A stretch of 64,000 nucleotides of DNA, taken from positions 13,032,779-13,096,778 of the forward strand of contig NC_030383.2 in NCBI RefSeq assembly GCF_001625215.2, given 5' to 3'. Made by a program: the position numbers and the translations under genes. The stretch is from Daucus carota subsp. sativus. Its lineage: Eukaryota > Streptophyta > Magnoliopsida > Apiales > Apiaceae. The notes beneath the pieces are model-generated. The model was not told the origin of the DNA. It saw nothing but the letters and a program-made list of their open reading frames with translations, and did not search any database. This document shows, piece by piece, positions 45,062 through 57,097 of the stretch; within the stretch, counting starts at the first letter, position 1, and every line of letters begins with the position of its first letter.

Positions 45062-46530
45062 ATAAGGGTTAGAAGAGATTAAAAAAACTTACTCGTTTTT
45101 GCCCCCATCTTATTGAGTGCGTCTTCCATCCTCCATCTCTTGATGATGATTACCTAAATCCAGCATTCAACATTCTTCTTTATTAGGTGCGAATAAGCAT
45201 CCCCTCGGATACGGCGACACGGGACACGGGGATTCGCCACTTCTCAGTTCTCATAGAGTCCTAGAAAAATAGTAATAAAAAAATAATATTGATATATGTC
45301 AAATATTGAATAACTTCATTCATAATAATAATAGAGTTTCTTTCGTAATGAGACACACATCTATTCTGCATTTCATTCGAATGATCATCTTGTATAAAAG
45401 GAGATGTATAGAGATGTGTATGTGTGTGTCTATATGTATATATAGGCGGATGGATATCAGATGAATATGACGATGAAAAGAGGAGAGAGATGTTATAAAG
45501 AGATGAGAACCGTGATATTAGGTTATATAACATATGGGTTTGGGCCTTGCAAAAAAAAACATATGAGTTTGGGCTTTTTTCGATGGGCCGAGTTAGTCGC
45601 GTGTTGCTCCTGTGTTGGTGACGAGTCGACCGCGTGTTGCATGTCGACACGTCACATGGCGAGTCGGACACGTACTCAGCCAAGTCGGTGCTCAGTCGCC
45701 GTGTCGGACACGGATTCGACTGTTTTTTTGAAGTGTCGGTGCTTCCTAGATTTGGTGTGACATCCGACATTTAGCATTCTTTTTTTTCTCCTGGATTCTC
45801 CCGTTGTTCCTCTTCTTTTGTTGTATGTATGTGCTATGTAATGTCTTCAATTATTTCTGTGTGGTGGTGACAAAAACCTAAAATTCGCCATTCAGTGTTC
45901 ATGTTTTACATTTGTTGTATTTAAATGGCATGTGATGTTGTCTGTCCAATTAATCTGAAGTGGCATCCCTTAAATTCTCTTTCTTTATTCTATTTCTTAA
46001 AGTTAGCGCTTTAAAATGTTAAACTTTTGATATGATTTTTAGAATTCGATTTTTTTAATATATATAATTATTGTATACAATTTTTTGTATTAAAAAAACG
46101 AGGGGTTTAGAAATGATTAGAAAAAACCTTTGCGCGTTTTCTCTTCCACCCTCCATCTCTTGATGATGATTACTTCAATCCCGCATTCAACTTTCTTCTA
46201 TATTAGGTGTTACATCCGATATTTCTTCTTTTTTTTAGCTTCTCCATTGTTCCTCTTCTGTTGTATGTCTGTGCTATATAATGTGCCCAATCACCTCTCT
46301 GTGGAGGCGACAATACCATTCTTTCTTTATATAAGCATTTGACGTTCTTCTTCTTTTCCTCCTTTTTCAGTTGTTCCTCTCCTTTTGTTGTATGCAAATG
46401 CCATGTGATGGCGTCTGTCGATTAATCTGCAGTGACATCCCTTAAATTCTCTTTCTTTATTCTATTTATTAGAGTTATTCTTTTAAAGTATTAACTTTTG
46501 ATGTGATATCTAAAATTAGCCGGGCAGTTA
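45062..46530. repeat. Tandem duplication of about 0.45 kb, one copy interrupted
   Basis: Copy 1 (about 45062-45190 plus 45757-46045) and copy 2 (about 46101-46520) share CCATCTCTTGATGATGATTA, CCCTTAAATTCTCTTTCTTT, TTGTTGTATG and many other blocks in the same order. Copy 1 is interrupted by about 570 bp (45190-45757) of unrelated, more GC-rich sequence with GACACGG and GTCGGACACG words. Confidence 0.7.
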
Positions 46531-47185
46531 GCATCAACAGTAATCTGAAAGCTTGAACTTTTCTAGTTTTGTGCGTGGGGTGTCGCTATAATACATTTAT
46601 ATCTGCTGTAGGTTCTAATATTAATAATTAACATCCTTCAATTTACTGTGAAATGTGGTTCTATATTTCTTTTGTTGTCGTATAAAGATTTTGGGTTTCT
46701 CGTGTTACTGAAAATTTCTTTTGTGATTTTTGGTCCGATTTGGATATAAGATATATGCTCTTTCACATTCTGAGGTTTGGCCCTTGACTCTTTTACGCCT
46801 CTCCTTTTTTTTTTATCTGTCTATATGTGTATATAGTATTCTGGATCTAATTGTTGAGTTTGTGCAATGTCTTGCTCATTTGTGGAAGTAGTGTAGAAGT
46901 GCATATGTAGTTAGAATGTTATATCTCATTTTCTTTTGAACAGCCGAACAGGTAGTGATAGGTTGTTTTAGTTATTTGTTTTTCCTCTCCTGCCTTCTCC
47001 CTGTCTCAAATGCGGAAGCTCAAATAAAGCTTAAACTGATTACCACTGCCTGTTCATCTGTGAATAGAAGTTTCACATTAGTTTTTGTGTTCCTATCTTT
47101 GATTAGCTAGACATTTGGGTACTGGTAAATGAACCCGATTCAGAAATTTCCAGATCGTAGGTTTGATTTCATGTGTCGTTTGAAT

Positions 47186-47259
47186 GAAACCAGTTGACTG
47201 ATTGGAATGAGTTCAGATAATTGAAACCAGGTGACTGATTGGAATGAGTTCAGATAATT
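47186..47259. repeat. 37 bp tandem duplication
   Basis: Two adjacent units starting GAAACCAG(T/G)TGACTGATTG differ at one base. Confidence 0.9.
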
Positions 47260-47405
47260 ATTTACTTAGTAAGTGGATCGAAGTCATTTTTGTCCTCCGT
47301 TTCCAATTCTCACACACACACACATAAAGTAATTCTGTAATTCTGTCTCTTAATTGTGCCGGGCTGCAATGAGTTATACGGGAATTTCAAATAAATGTAA
47401 AATCG

Positions 47406-47590
47406 GTTTTTCTATGGTGTGCCCAAGGGCACACACTAAGCACTAAAACTTATAAATTTGGGAGATTTTGATTGGCTTACACTCTTTAATAATGATGGCC
47501 CCCTTGCATTTACAACAACCACACCAATCAAATCCCTCCAATTTTATAAATGTTAGTGCTTAGCATGTGCCCATGGGCACACACTAGACA
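47406..47590. mobile_element. MITE with GTGTGTGCCC-family fold-back ends
   Basis: Imperfect inverted arms of about 70 bp: CTATGGTGTGCCCAAGGGCA with CACACTAAGCACTAA on the left and the reverse complement of CTAGTGTGTGCCCATGGGCA with CATGCTAAGCACTAA on the right. Each arm tip contains its own small palindrome. Confidence 0.8.
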
Positions 47591-49000
47591 AACCCATGTA
47601 AAATAAGTATCACGGTAGAATCCCTCAGTGATATCTCTGGAATCGGAAAAATGTATCACTTTTATCACCTTAAAAAAGGTTATCAGGGTTTATTTATTCA
47701 TATCGATCATGATATTTATTATAGAGTATTTTAGAGACTATTAATCTAAAAGCCTTGTCCTGTATTCGTGTTCTTATTTTTTTTCCCCCTCCATTTACGG
47801 GGCTGAATTTTTTTTATTATTATAGAATATTTTTAAGAGAGTATTAATTTAAAGGGGTACTATTCTATTCGTCTTGCTAATTATTTTTTTTCCATTTCTA
47901 GTTGTTTTTTTCCAAACATATAGCACATGCTAGATTTAGGAAATATTATTATAATTTTTAATGACATTTAAAAACAAAACGATACTTACAAATAAGCAGA
48001 TTTACTAAAGAAATTGGAAGGTGCAGAATCAAGTGTGATACACGCCGCAAAGCACGAAAGCAAGGATGATTTCGTATTGCCCAGTCACATGATTAATTTT
48101 TGCTACCCATTAGTTGGACGGATGGAACGAACGAATGAATAAAAAGTTGATAAAATATTGAAAATAAGATAAATATTTTGGAAAAAAAGAGTGAAAAGCT
48201 GTTAAATAAAAAGATATCAGATTTATGAAAGTTCGGAAAATTGGGATGGATAATTATAATTATTCAGTTATAAAATTTTTTTTAAAAGTAAACAACTAAC
48301 TAGAAGTTACAGAAGAGCTTTTTCAAGCAATCTCATTTCCTACAAAAACAGGGAATGGTATATACCTATTTCAATCTATATACTTATTTTAATATACGAA
48401 CTAATAACTCAAAAGTTCCACATTGAATGGAAACTAATTCTTTTTACTATTAAATAATTAAATGTTCCAGAATAAGATTTATTAAAATCTTAAATATTTC
48501 TATAATAGAATAGATAAGTGTATGTTTGTAAAAATTTTAACAAACAATTTTTTATGCATTACTTCCTCGTTATGATATTACTTATTCATTTTTGAATTTT
48601 AAACGGTTCAGTTGACCAAATTTTGGGTGAAATTTAGAAGTTCTTTTTATAAAATTTCAAAAGTTTATAAATTACATAGGTTATATATAATTTTTAGTGA
48701 TGAAATTTTTAATTTTTTTAATAATTACATAATATTTATATCGATCAAAATCAATTCAACTAGTAAAAAATCAAAATGAGTCATTATTATCGTCTGTCAT
48801 CGGTCAGATTTTTTATTCCAGGGGTAGGAGTGTAGGATTCGGTATCGTAGAGAATTCGGTCCGAAACGTAACTGATAATCACGACGACACAGCGTTTCTG
48901 TCACGACATTGAATCAATCACATTACACTCCTATTATTCCAGGGGATTTAGCTGTTTGATCTCTCTGCCATTACATTTGCTTTTCATCTGTATACACATT

Positions 49001-49649
49001 GTAAGTAATTACTATGACTAATGCATGTTATCTATTTACCTGTAATTTATCAATTTAATGGAATATATAGTTAACATGATATGTGATTACCCATCCCCTT
49101 TGATATTTGCTCCCACTTTTTTTGTTATCTCATTATTTACCTCTAGATGTTTATGCGGGAGAATAAATAATTCAGGACGGGATTCGGAATTACAATCGCC
49201 CTGTTGCAACTTCTAGTTGAATAGTAAATAGTAATGCCGATAATTTCTGTTGTTCAAGTTAAATAAACATGCTAGTGAAATTATCAATCTTAGGAATTGG
49301 GATGAATTCGGGAATGACAGTAACAGTGAAATTTGTAAATTTAAAATTAAGTTCGTCGCGTGTTAATTGATTATCAAATTTGTGATTCTGAACTCCTACT
49401 TGTATGTTAAGGTTTATCCGGTAGAAGTCTGAAGCTCCCGGATCACAGTTTTTACTTTCTCCATTAATATCAAGCGATAACTTGCAATCTTAAAATTGAT
49501 AGCTTTCCGGTTGTTTTCTGTGTTTCATGAGATCTGCTAACATGTTCACAGACAGGAGTCTCTTCGAAACACTACCTAGAGTTCCCAAGAGAATGGGAGC
49601 GTTCATGTACTTTTAAGTTTTAACGGTTCTGATTCTGATTAATTTACAG
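49001..49649 (+). other. Predicted 5' UTR intron of the LAZ1-like gene
   Basis: Donor ATT|GTAAGTAATT at 49001 and acceptor AATTTACAG at 49649, 11 bp before the ATG. Predicted from sequence only. Confidence 0.5.
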
Positions 49650-49660
49650 GGAGCATTACG

Positions 49661-51399
49661 ATGAACTTAAATCTGTACAACATGAATCGTGTACAACTTA
49701 CCCTGACGGGAGCCGCCTTATGTGTAATGCTTAGTGTGTTATTCAGCATAAAGCTTCTCTTAGCACATATCTCGAATTGGAAGAAGCCAAAGGAGCAGAA
49801 GGCTATAGTCGTTATCATTCTGATGGCTCCTATATATGCTGTGGTTTCCTATGTTGGTTTGTTGAAATTTCAAGGATCTGAAGCTTACTTTATGTTCTTG
49901 GAATCGATCAAAGAATGTTATGAGGGTCTGGTAAGCTTTTGATGTAATCACTGAACATGCAGTAATGCAAAATTATCTGAAAGTAATATATTTGTTCCTA
50001 ATTTCTAATCCATAATCACGATTTTTAACCTATGTAGGTGATGGCCAAGTTCTTGGCTTTGTTATATTCATACTTGAACATATCAATAAGCAGAAGCATA
50101 GTGCCGGATGAGGTTAAGGGAAGAGAAATCCACCACTCATTTCCGATGACTCTTTTTCAGGTAGAGGTGTCTTTGATGCTGATAACTATCTAATCTGATA
50201 AGTGTGGTGCTAATAAAAGATTTTTTTACTCTTAAGGGTGCAAAATAAAGTTCTGTACAGAAGAGCTCATTGTAAGCAATACAAGTTTTCATTTATGCTG
50301 GGGCATTGTGATCTTTTTCTCTACTCGGTTATATGTGAAGTGCTTTTACATAGAAAATGAAATATTTCTCTAGTACATTTAGTACTATATATATCAGAAG
50401 TCAAACAAAAGAAAACAAGAACATAGAGGACATTGCAACAATTCATTTGTGCTTATCATGGCATGCCAAGCATGTACAATTGAACTTGCAGTTATCACGA
50501 AATTTTGAGGAAGTATTCATTGCATGTCAGCTGTTCTAAAATGATGAACCACGACTGACTTTGTTTATTACTTGCAGCCTCACTCTGTCAAACTGAACCA
50601 TAAAACGCTAAAGCAACTCAAGTATTGGACATGGCAGTTTGTAGCAATTCGGCCTGTGTGCTCCATTTTGATGATAGCTCTTCAACTTCTTGATATATAT
50701 CCTGATTGGATTAGCTGGACGTTCACCATCATACTAAACATTTCAGTCTCATTGGCATTGTATTCTCTAGTACTTTTCTACCATGTGTTTGATAAAGAGT
50801 TGGCACCACACAATCCACTAGCTAAGTTTTTGTGTGTCAAAGGGATCGTCTTTTTCTGTTTCTGGCAGGTATGATCCTCTTCTACGCCCTTAACTACAGA
50901 AAATTTTCTCTAATTGTATCAAGGCGAACATTATCTGATCAACATTCTTATATCTTCTTTACAACACTAAACAATTGTTATTGTTTCCTTACACCCCCCC
51001 CCCCCCCCCCCCCCCAAACTCAAGTTATGGGCTACTTATGTAGATAATTCCCAAAAACAGAAGGAAATTCAGTGTTTCCATGATAAAATATTAGTCTCAT
51101 CTCCAAGAAGTCGTATATAGATAAGCACCACATTTGCAATTATATGTTACAATTGATTGACGACATAATTTTTGCCTTTATCATGTTTGTAGGGAATTCT
51201 GCTTGAGATATTAGTTGCAATGGGCATAATCAAGTCACAGCATATCTGGATCGATGTGGTCTACATACAGCAAGCATATCAAAATATGTTGGTAGTCGTG
51301 GAAATGATGTTCTTCTCTGTATTTCAAATGTCAGCATACAGTGCTGCACCTTATGCAGGTGACACAAAATCGAGCGTGAAAGACAAGAAGAAGGATTAA
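49661..51399 (+). CDS. LAZ1-like DUF300 transmembrane protein (OSTalpha/TMEM184 family)
   Basis: Four coding exons (49661-49930, 50038-50160, 50578-50868, 51193-51399), all phase 0 with GT-AG borders, give 296 aa. This fits the short (about 295 aa) LAZ1-homologue subgroup and lacks the long C-terminal tail of LAZ1 itself. Hydrophobic segments at about residues 11-33 and 47-65 and five later ones fit a seven-helix DUF300/organic solute transporter fold. Family hallmarks visible are the PIYAVVSYVGL region after helix 2, ESIKECYEGLVMAKF, and in exon 3 KYWTWQFVAIRPVCS, followed by LYSLVLFYHVF. LAZ1 family members sit in endomembranes and tonoplast and have been linked to cell death and brassinosteroid signalling; the role of this copy is inferred only. 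The C-terminus is Lys-rich. A 22-base C run lies in intron 3. Confidence 0.9.
50994..51015 (+). repeat. Poly-C tract in the DUF300 intron
   Basis: An uninterrupted run of about 22 C in an intron that is otherwise AT-rich. Its true length may differ because such runs are hard to sequence. Confidence 0.9.
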
Positions 51400-52223
51400 T
51401 CCAGCTAATGAAATTAGACAATATAGCTGTTAAACGCCATGCTGAATCTGGTCTTGTAGCTAGAGTTGTCTTCACCTCAGTGTATCAGTAGTTATCAAAC
51501 TTGACATTCATAACATACTGTATGACATTTGTTGGATTCTGTTCTAGAGCACTTCTGCAACAAGATTAAAGACATGTCCTGGCTAATATCAATTCTAAAC
51601 AAGGCTTTTAATTATTATTTCTGTCTGTGATTAATAATTATTGATTGAATATAAATAGCAGTATTGTTATGGTGAAGCTGTAAGAGAAGTCAACATAGCT
51701 GAACATTTGTCATTCATTTGTACATTGGACGGCGCTTGTACTATGACAATTCTACGCACATGCCAAACTGTGCAAAACCACAGAACGTATTTGACTCTTC
51801 TTTAGCATCCCCTTGTCTGTTTGTACCCAAGTCTTTTGAGTTTGTAGCAGATCTGATGAATTGATATATGGTCACAAACTCAGCTCAGATCTTCCCTTCA
51901 AACCCTCTCACAAGTCTGCTTGTTTCCGATAAAATTTACACGGCCTGGCTTCTTTCTTTGCACGTACTTTTCTATTCACGTAATCCTTAATTTCAAAGAG
52001 ACCTTACCAATATTAACGAATGGTTCTGATTCAAGACTCGTAAAACATGGAAGAAGACACGTAGCACGGATAATATTACAATCAAAAATCAATTTTGTAA
52101 ACTGACTTTGCCATAGTCCACCCTTTCGGACACACACGTGGGTAAAAACCAACAAGTATATATGGCAGGATAGACTTATCATCATCTTCTGTAGGTGTAA
52201 CTCTCTCATAGCTAAGTAACGCC
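51400..52223. other. Intergenic between DUF300 and DUF761 genes
   Basis: 3' UTR of the upstream gene and promoter of the next. No further gene. ACACGTGG at about 52134 is a G-box-like motif some 90 bp before the ATG. Confidence 0.5.
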
Positions 52224-53354
52224 ATGATTCTATCGTTCAGATTCGGTCTAAGTACAGCTGCTATTCTGTTCATGGCTGCTGTGGTGAAATTCTCCGCATT
52301 ACTTAGAAAAGAATTTACAGTCTCCCAGGTTCCATTGATTTGGAACCTTGTGGTCTCTTGGTTCGAGCCTCCTTATCTTTACCTCGTTATCAATTGTATC
52401 ATCATAACTATATTTGCCTCCTCAAAGCTTCAGAAGCACGGTACCAGTCACAACTCTGAGCTCAACAAATTTCTGGAGGATGATTACAATGGCAATCAAA
52501 ATGCCTTGCAGAGCAAGTTGGTGGAGGTAATGCAGGCAAACTCTTCGCGAGAGATTAAGTTTAGTTACAAATACTCAGATGAGTTTGATTTGAATGGAAA
52601 TGCAGACGACAGTGTTACTGAGACTAAGAGCCCGATAATTGTGAAAGATGTGCACATTGATGACTCTAATGCTCCTGGCGGTCTTTACTCAGGTAAAACC
52701 ACTAGTTTTAAGGAGATAAATGATAAGATTATCTTGGAACATACGGTGAATAAGATGTCAGAGCCAAAGCCGCCCTCGTCTGGCAAGTTCGTTCATCAAA
52801 AGGTCGTCGAAGATAATAAGGAAGGTACGTACTATGTTCTATGTAGCATGTGCCACTAGTATAATTAACTGTAAATAAATCTACTTAAGCAGAAGTTTAA
52901 CCAAACAATTTAAAGAACTATTACAAAAAGCTCATGGTATAGGATTCTTATCTCAGTAGCGTTTTCATATTCAGGAAAGGGGAGATTGAGAGTTTTAAAG
53001 CCTAAGGCGCAGGAATTAGACACCTTGGAGACTACTTGGAAAAGCATTACTAATGGGCAGCCACTGCAATCAACTTGCAAGCACACTAGCTATGGTAACT
53101 TACAAGATGAACATAAGATGATCTTATCCGAGACATTCAATGAACAAAACAGCAACCACAGGATTGATAACATGTCAAAGAGGCTAGCAGGATCTTCTGG
53201 CCCAGGGAAACTGAGGAGAGATCCCTCCCTGAGTCAGGACGAGTTGAACAAGAGAGCCGAGGCATTTATTAACAGGTTTAAAGAGGATATGAGACTGCAG
53301 AGGAAGGAATCACTCGACAGGTCCGTGGAGACGATCAACAGTATCATATGTTAG
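52224..53354 (+). CDS. DUF4408/DUF761 protein (cotton-fibre-protein-like), 326 aa
   Basis: Two exons (52224-52824 and 52975-53354; donor GAAG|GTACGT, acceptor ATTCAG) join in frame. Without splicing the first frame runs only a few codons into the intron. The N-terminus has two hydrophobic segments (about 9-27 and 50-66) and the motif SWFEPPYLYLVINCIIITIF, characteristic of DUF4408. The long middle is hydrophilic, acidic and variable. The C-terminal 40 residues contain LSQDELNKRAEAFINRFKED followed by MRLQRKESLDR, the DUF761 signature. This arrangement is found in a plant-specific family of mostly stress-responsive membrane-associated proteins without known biochemistry. Intact, and in tandem orientation with the DUF300 gene. 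Confidence 0.88.
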
Positions 53355-54755
53355 AAATTTATGGATTATTTGCAGTGTGCACTACTGCACTATAGTTGCC
53401 TACCACAAATTTCAGGGATTATGGCTTGTATACTGAGATCAGAGTTCAATCTTGTTTAATATGATCATAGTTGCTAATCACTTGTAATAGCTAGGTAATG
53501 GCAGCATATTATGTAATATATTACATCCTCTTTTCCCTCATTTATAGTCTGTTAGCAAGAATCACAATGATCAAGGAAATGCGCCCATAAGTTGAGAACT
53601 TAGTGGGTGTCTGGTAATAGAACTTCTGAACTTAAAAAGCATAGAAGCCCACTTTCTCTTTTTTGACGTCTGTTTGGCAAATGGTTTGAAGCGCTTAATA
53701 AAAGTGAAAAAACCCAGAAAAAAGCTACAAAACCTCGCTTTTTTTGGGACTCAGCTTCAGCTTCTTTCTAACAGATAACGAACTCAGCTAGCTCTCTCTT
53801 TCAGCGGCCTACTTGTTCAGCTATTTACGAGACTATACCAACTTATAAGTTAACTTATCCAAATACTTAAAAAATTTATAAGTCACGGTATCCAAACACT
53901 TATAACATTATTAGTCCAAACCAACTTCTTACTTCTGATCCACTTCTTTACTTTAAGCAATAAACTACTTCTTTTAAGTCTAGTCAAACGGCCCGTATTT
54001 TCTGAGAACTGCTGGATCATGGATGCGCAGACGTCGTGTCAGGCATCAACTACTGGATTTTCTGAAAACTCGAACATACATTTTTCAGTTTATATGTTAA
54101 ATTACATACATTTTTCATTTTATAAGTTACTTACTTATAAGCATGTTCCTAAATTATGACTATTTCTATGTTCTCATGTTCTGGAGTTTTTTCCACCTCT
54201 GCAATCAAATCTAATAATTGATAGGTTTTTTAATTTATTTATTATACCAAATTGGTTTGAAAGAAAGCACCGGTTTTAATCAGATACAAGTATTCAACTA
54301 GAAAGCCATTCTAGCCTGTTGTTATATTACAAACTGATCACCCTCTAAACAAGGGCTCCTTCACAATATTGGGCACCGGGAGAAAAACAATGACAAAAAT
54401 TCGATTTTCATAAATAAGGACATCCTAATAGCCATAGGCCGGCGAACAAAGCACTAGTGAAAGATGGGGGTTAGAAAAGTGAAAGAGCCTCTAAACAAGT
54501 CTGACTTTCTAACCATGTTAATACACATGGAATGTTGAAAATGGCAGGACTTGTATTATATTAGTGAGAATTTACTACATAGAATCTTTTTGATGGTCTA
54601 GTCTACAGACTGTGGCATCAAATAGCTCAAGTTACATGCTAAAAGCTCTTCAAAAGATAAAAAGGCTGTGCATATAAACGATACAAATTGAACTTACCAA
54701 AAGAAATACACATTGAAATTTTGAAAATGTATATAAGACTACCCACAAAAGTAAT
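53355..54755. other. Intergenic
   Basis: Holds the MITE relative at 53600-53995. The rest has no gene; the 3' UTR of the minus-strand gene lies at its right end. Confidence 0.5.
53600..53995. mobile_element. Diverged MITE related to the 15.3 kb copy
   Basis: Left end GTGGGTGTCTGG, right end GTCAAACGGCCCG (imperfect inverted repeat). Internal TTTAAGCAATAAACTACTTC and ACTTATAA blocks are shared in part with 15312-15562. Confidence 0.6.
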
Positions 54756-56560
54756 TCAGTCATATAGCTTCTTGGCCGATTGAGTTCTCAATGTCTTGCT
54801 TTCATTCTTCAAAACTTTGGTAGCTGACTTCTCTGTCCGAGATACAGCTTTTGCTATGGCTTTCATTTTCCGGACATTCTTCGTTCTTTTCATCTGTACC
54901 CCCTTCACTTTTCTGCACTAGAAACAATTAGTGAGAAAAATTAGTATTGCGTAAGGGTTGTCATTTGTTAATTGTAAGTAATAAACATTTGAAGTTGAAT
55001 AAATATATTTGAACTTCAGACCGACAGTCAAATTCTACCAATATTGTCGAAAATGCCACTAAATATATCTTCAATGTTATCAGATGGCATGCTAAAAATC
55101 TATTTAATTCAAGTCTTTTACCCTAGACGGATGGAGAGTGGCCAAATAGACTTCATATTGATGGAATCTCATACCCAAGCCGACTTTGTCAAAACAACTA
55201 CAATTCATAGTATTGCTTCTCTCCTGGCTATTGTCGTATTATTATAATAGTGCACATCAGTTTTCATGAGGTAGACCCTAAATACTAAATTAATACCAAA
55301 CTTTCAGTGTGGGCCTTAAATGGTACGAGTTTTTTACTTTCTATCCAATACAACTGTTTTTTCATCGTCTGAACTGTTGCAATACTACTGTATTACTTTG
55401 TGCCACTTCAGGTAAATTCTTCATGAACTTCTACTTTTGGGCATTTCAGATTCTAAATGTGCTTAAAGAAGGCCAACACCAACTACCAAAATATGGAAGC
55501 AACAGCTGAAATCCATGGAAAGTCTAAAACTATTCTAACCATAAAACACAAAGACCACATTATATGTAAAATAGAAGCAGTCTAAACTCTGTTCTATACT
55601 TCTACCCATTGCATTGCCCACTTTACATACATACAAGGAAGCAGCCTAAACTACCTTTACCCCAGACCTCCTTTGCATTTGAAGTATTAATAAGATGTAG
55701 ATCCGCAGATCAGTGTGTTTGGCATCTTTTTTTATTTTTATTTTTTAAGGACACGTGTTTGGAACTTCCAGGATACCTCGCCATGTTTGTAATATAATAA
55801 TATAATCCCTTGGAAATGACCTAAAACAACGATGGAAAAATGAATTCATGGGATTATAATCCTATACATTTAAGATAAATAAGGTAATAATCCGGGGATT
55901 ACAATCCCTTCAAACAAACATGTTCAGGTAAACTAAACTTCCACTGGAACTGAACCCTCAAACACAATCGATATTACGTTTTGATATAGTCTAAGTAACA
56001 AACATGCTAAAGTGTATCTTTAACTAATAAGAAATCCACACCCAAAAATCATGAACATTACTACCAGTATTCTGTTCACATATTACTTCCTAACCAAGAT
56101 GACCCGATTCAAAGTCTCGTCACAGTAATTCATAATAATATAACACTTCATCAGACCACGCCCCATTGCTTTGTTTTAGTTTCAACTAATTAGAAGTCAG
56201 ATAATCAACAATACAGAATTGAACCCAAAATTTTAAGTTAAGAACCCTCACATTCTAAAAACCAAATAAAAACATTATAAGCAGAGTGAAAAATCCTGAA
56301 AGTTGTTTGACCTGATCGAAGCTGTACGAGGTTGATCGGAAACAATATTTTCTGAAGTGTCCATAGCTGAAAACAAACAGGTAAAGCACGAGCAGTAAAT
56401 TAAATAAGCAAAATTTAAATACAAGAGCAAAAATGAAAAGTAAAAATTAGGTGTAGCAAGTACATTGAGGTCCATTTACTGCTTTAGGTTGAGTAGATGT
56501 AGTAACATCCATTGATGTTGAATCATTCTTATTCTTCTTCTTGTTCCTGTTCTTCGCCAT
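54756..56560 (-). CDS. Small basic conserved plant protein, 102 aa, function unknown
   Basis: Three short minus-strand exons: 56560-56464, 56366-56312 and 54912-54756. Phases agree (CAA T|CT ATG; ATC AG|A AAA) and all borders are GT-AG, using the second AG (GTGCAG) for exon 3. The product starts MAKNRNKKKNKND, has a short acidic middle (AMDTSENIVSD), and ends in a strongly basic helical-looking part with VQMKRTKNVRKMKAIAKAVS and TLRTQSAKKLYD. I recall similar 100-residue proteins across angiosperms without an assigned function. The composition and layout are reminiscent of small nucleolar or ribosome-biogenesis factors such as Alb1, but that is only a guess. The 1.4 kb second intron makes it easy to miss. 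It is head-to-head with the gene starting at 57098, with 537 bp between the ATGs. Confidence 0.75.
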
Positions 56561-57097
56561 ATCACCACAAACTGGACAACAACTTGTCTCGACTAGCTCA
56601 TGTTGCAAACAAAACCCTAATTATTCTAATTTTTCGGTCCGACCCGGAACGTGCGATCCTTAGCCTCAGGCCCAAGCGTCTAGCCCAAAATTATATTTTA
56701 AACAGAATATAAATATTTATAACATTACCCGGTCCACGTCTGTATGCTGGGCAGTTAAGACAACATACAGCTGAGAAAAAGTATTCATGGATCTCATACT
56801 TTATAATCTCTCTACTTTATAAATCCTACTGCCTTTTTTCCTACGAAATGTCTACTTTGTCCCTCTACAAATTTTGTATTTACGTTTATACGGCCATTGG
56901 CCACGTGGCTTCCTCCTTACCCCATATCCTCTCTTAATTTCAAACTCATGTTGCGTGTACTCTCTCCTCTCCCGTAAACACTCAAATTCAAACTCGCTGC
57001 AGTGTGCTCTTTTTCTAGGGTTTCAAGCGCGGCATCACCGCTGGAAAATCAACTCTCCGATTTAATTAGGTTTGATTTGATTGTTAGAGTGGTAGAG
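56561..57097. promoter_or_regulatory. Shared intergenic region of two divergent genes
   Basis: 537 bp between divergent ATGs, more GC-rich than its surroundings, with a CACGTGG G-box at about 56904 and CTCTCCTCTCCC pyrimidine tracts near 56960. A bidirectional promoter is inferred from layout only. Confidence 0.4.

Larger units (their letters stand above)
46531..48999. other. Intergenic, with two small repeats
   Basis: No gene recognised. Contains the 37 bp duplication at 47186 and the MITE at 47406. The region from about 48800 is the presumed promoter and first leader exon of the DUF300 gene. Confidence 0.5.

Noticed and set aside
45261-45770. 169-codon minus-strand ORF and its plus-strand partner
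   Set aside because: It covers the GC-rich insert of the duplicated region; no domain, no start context, and both strands are open at once.
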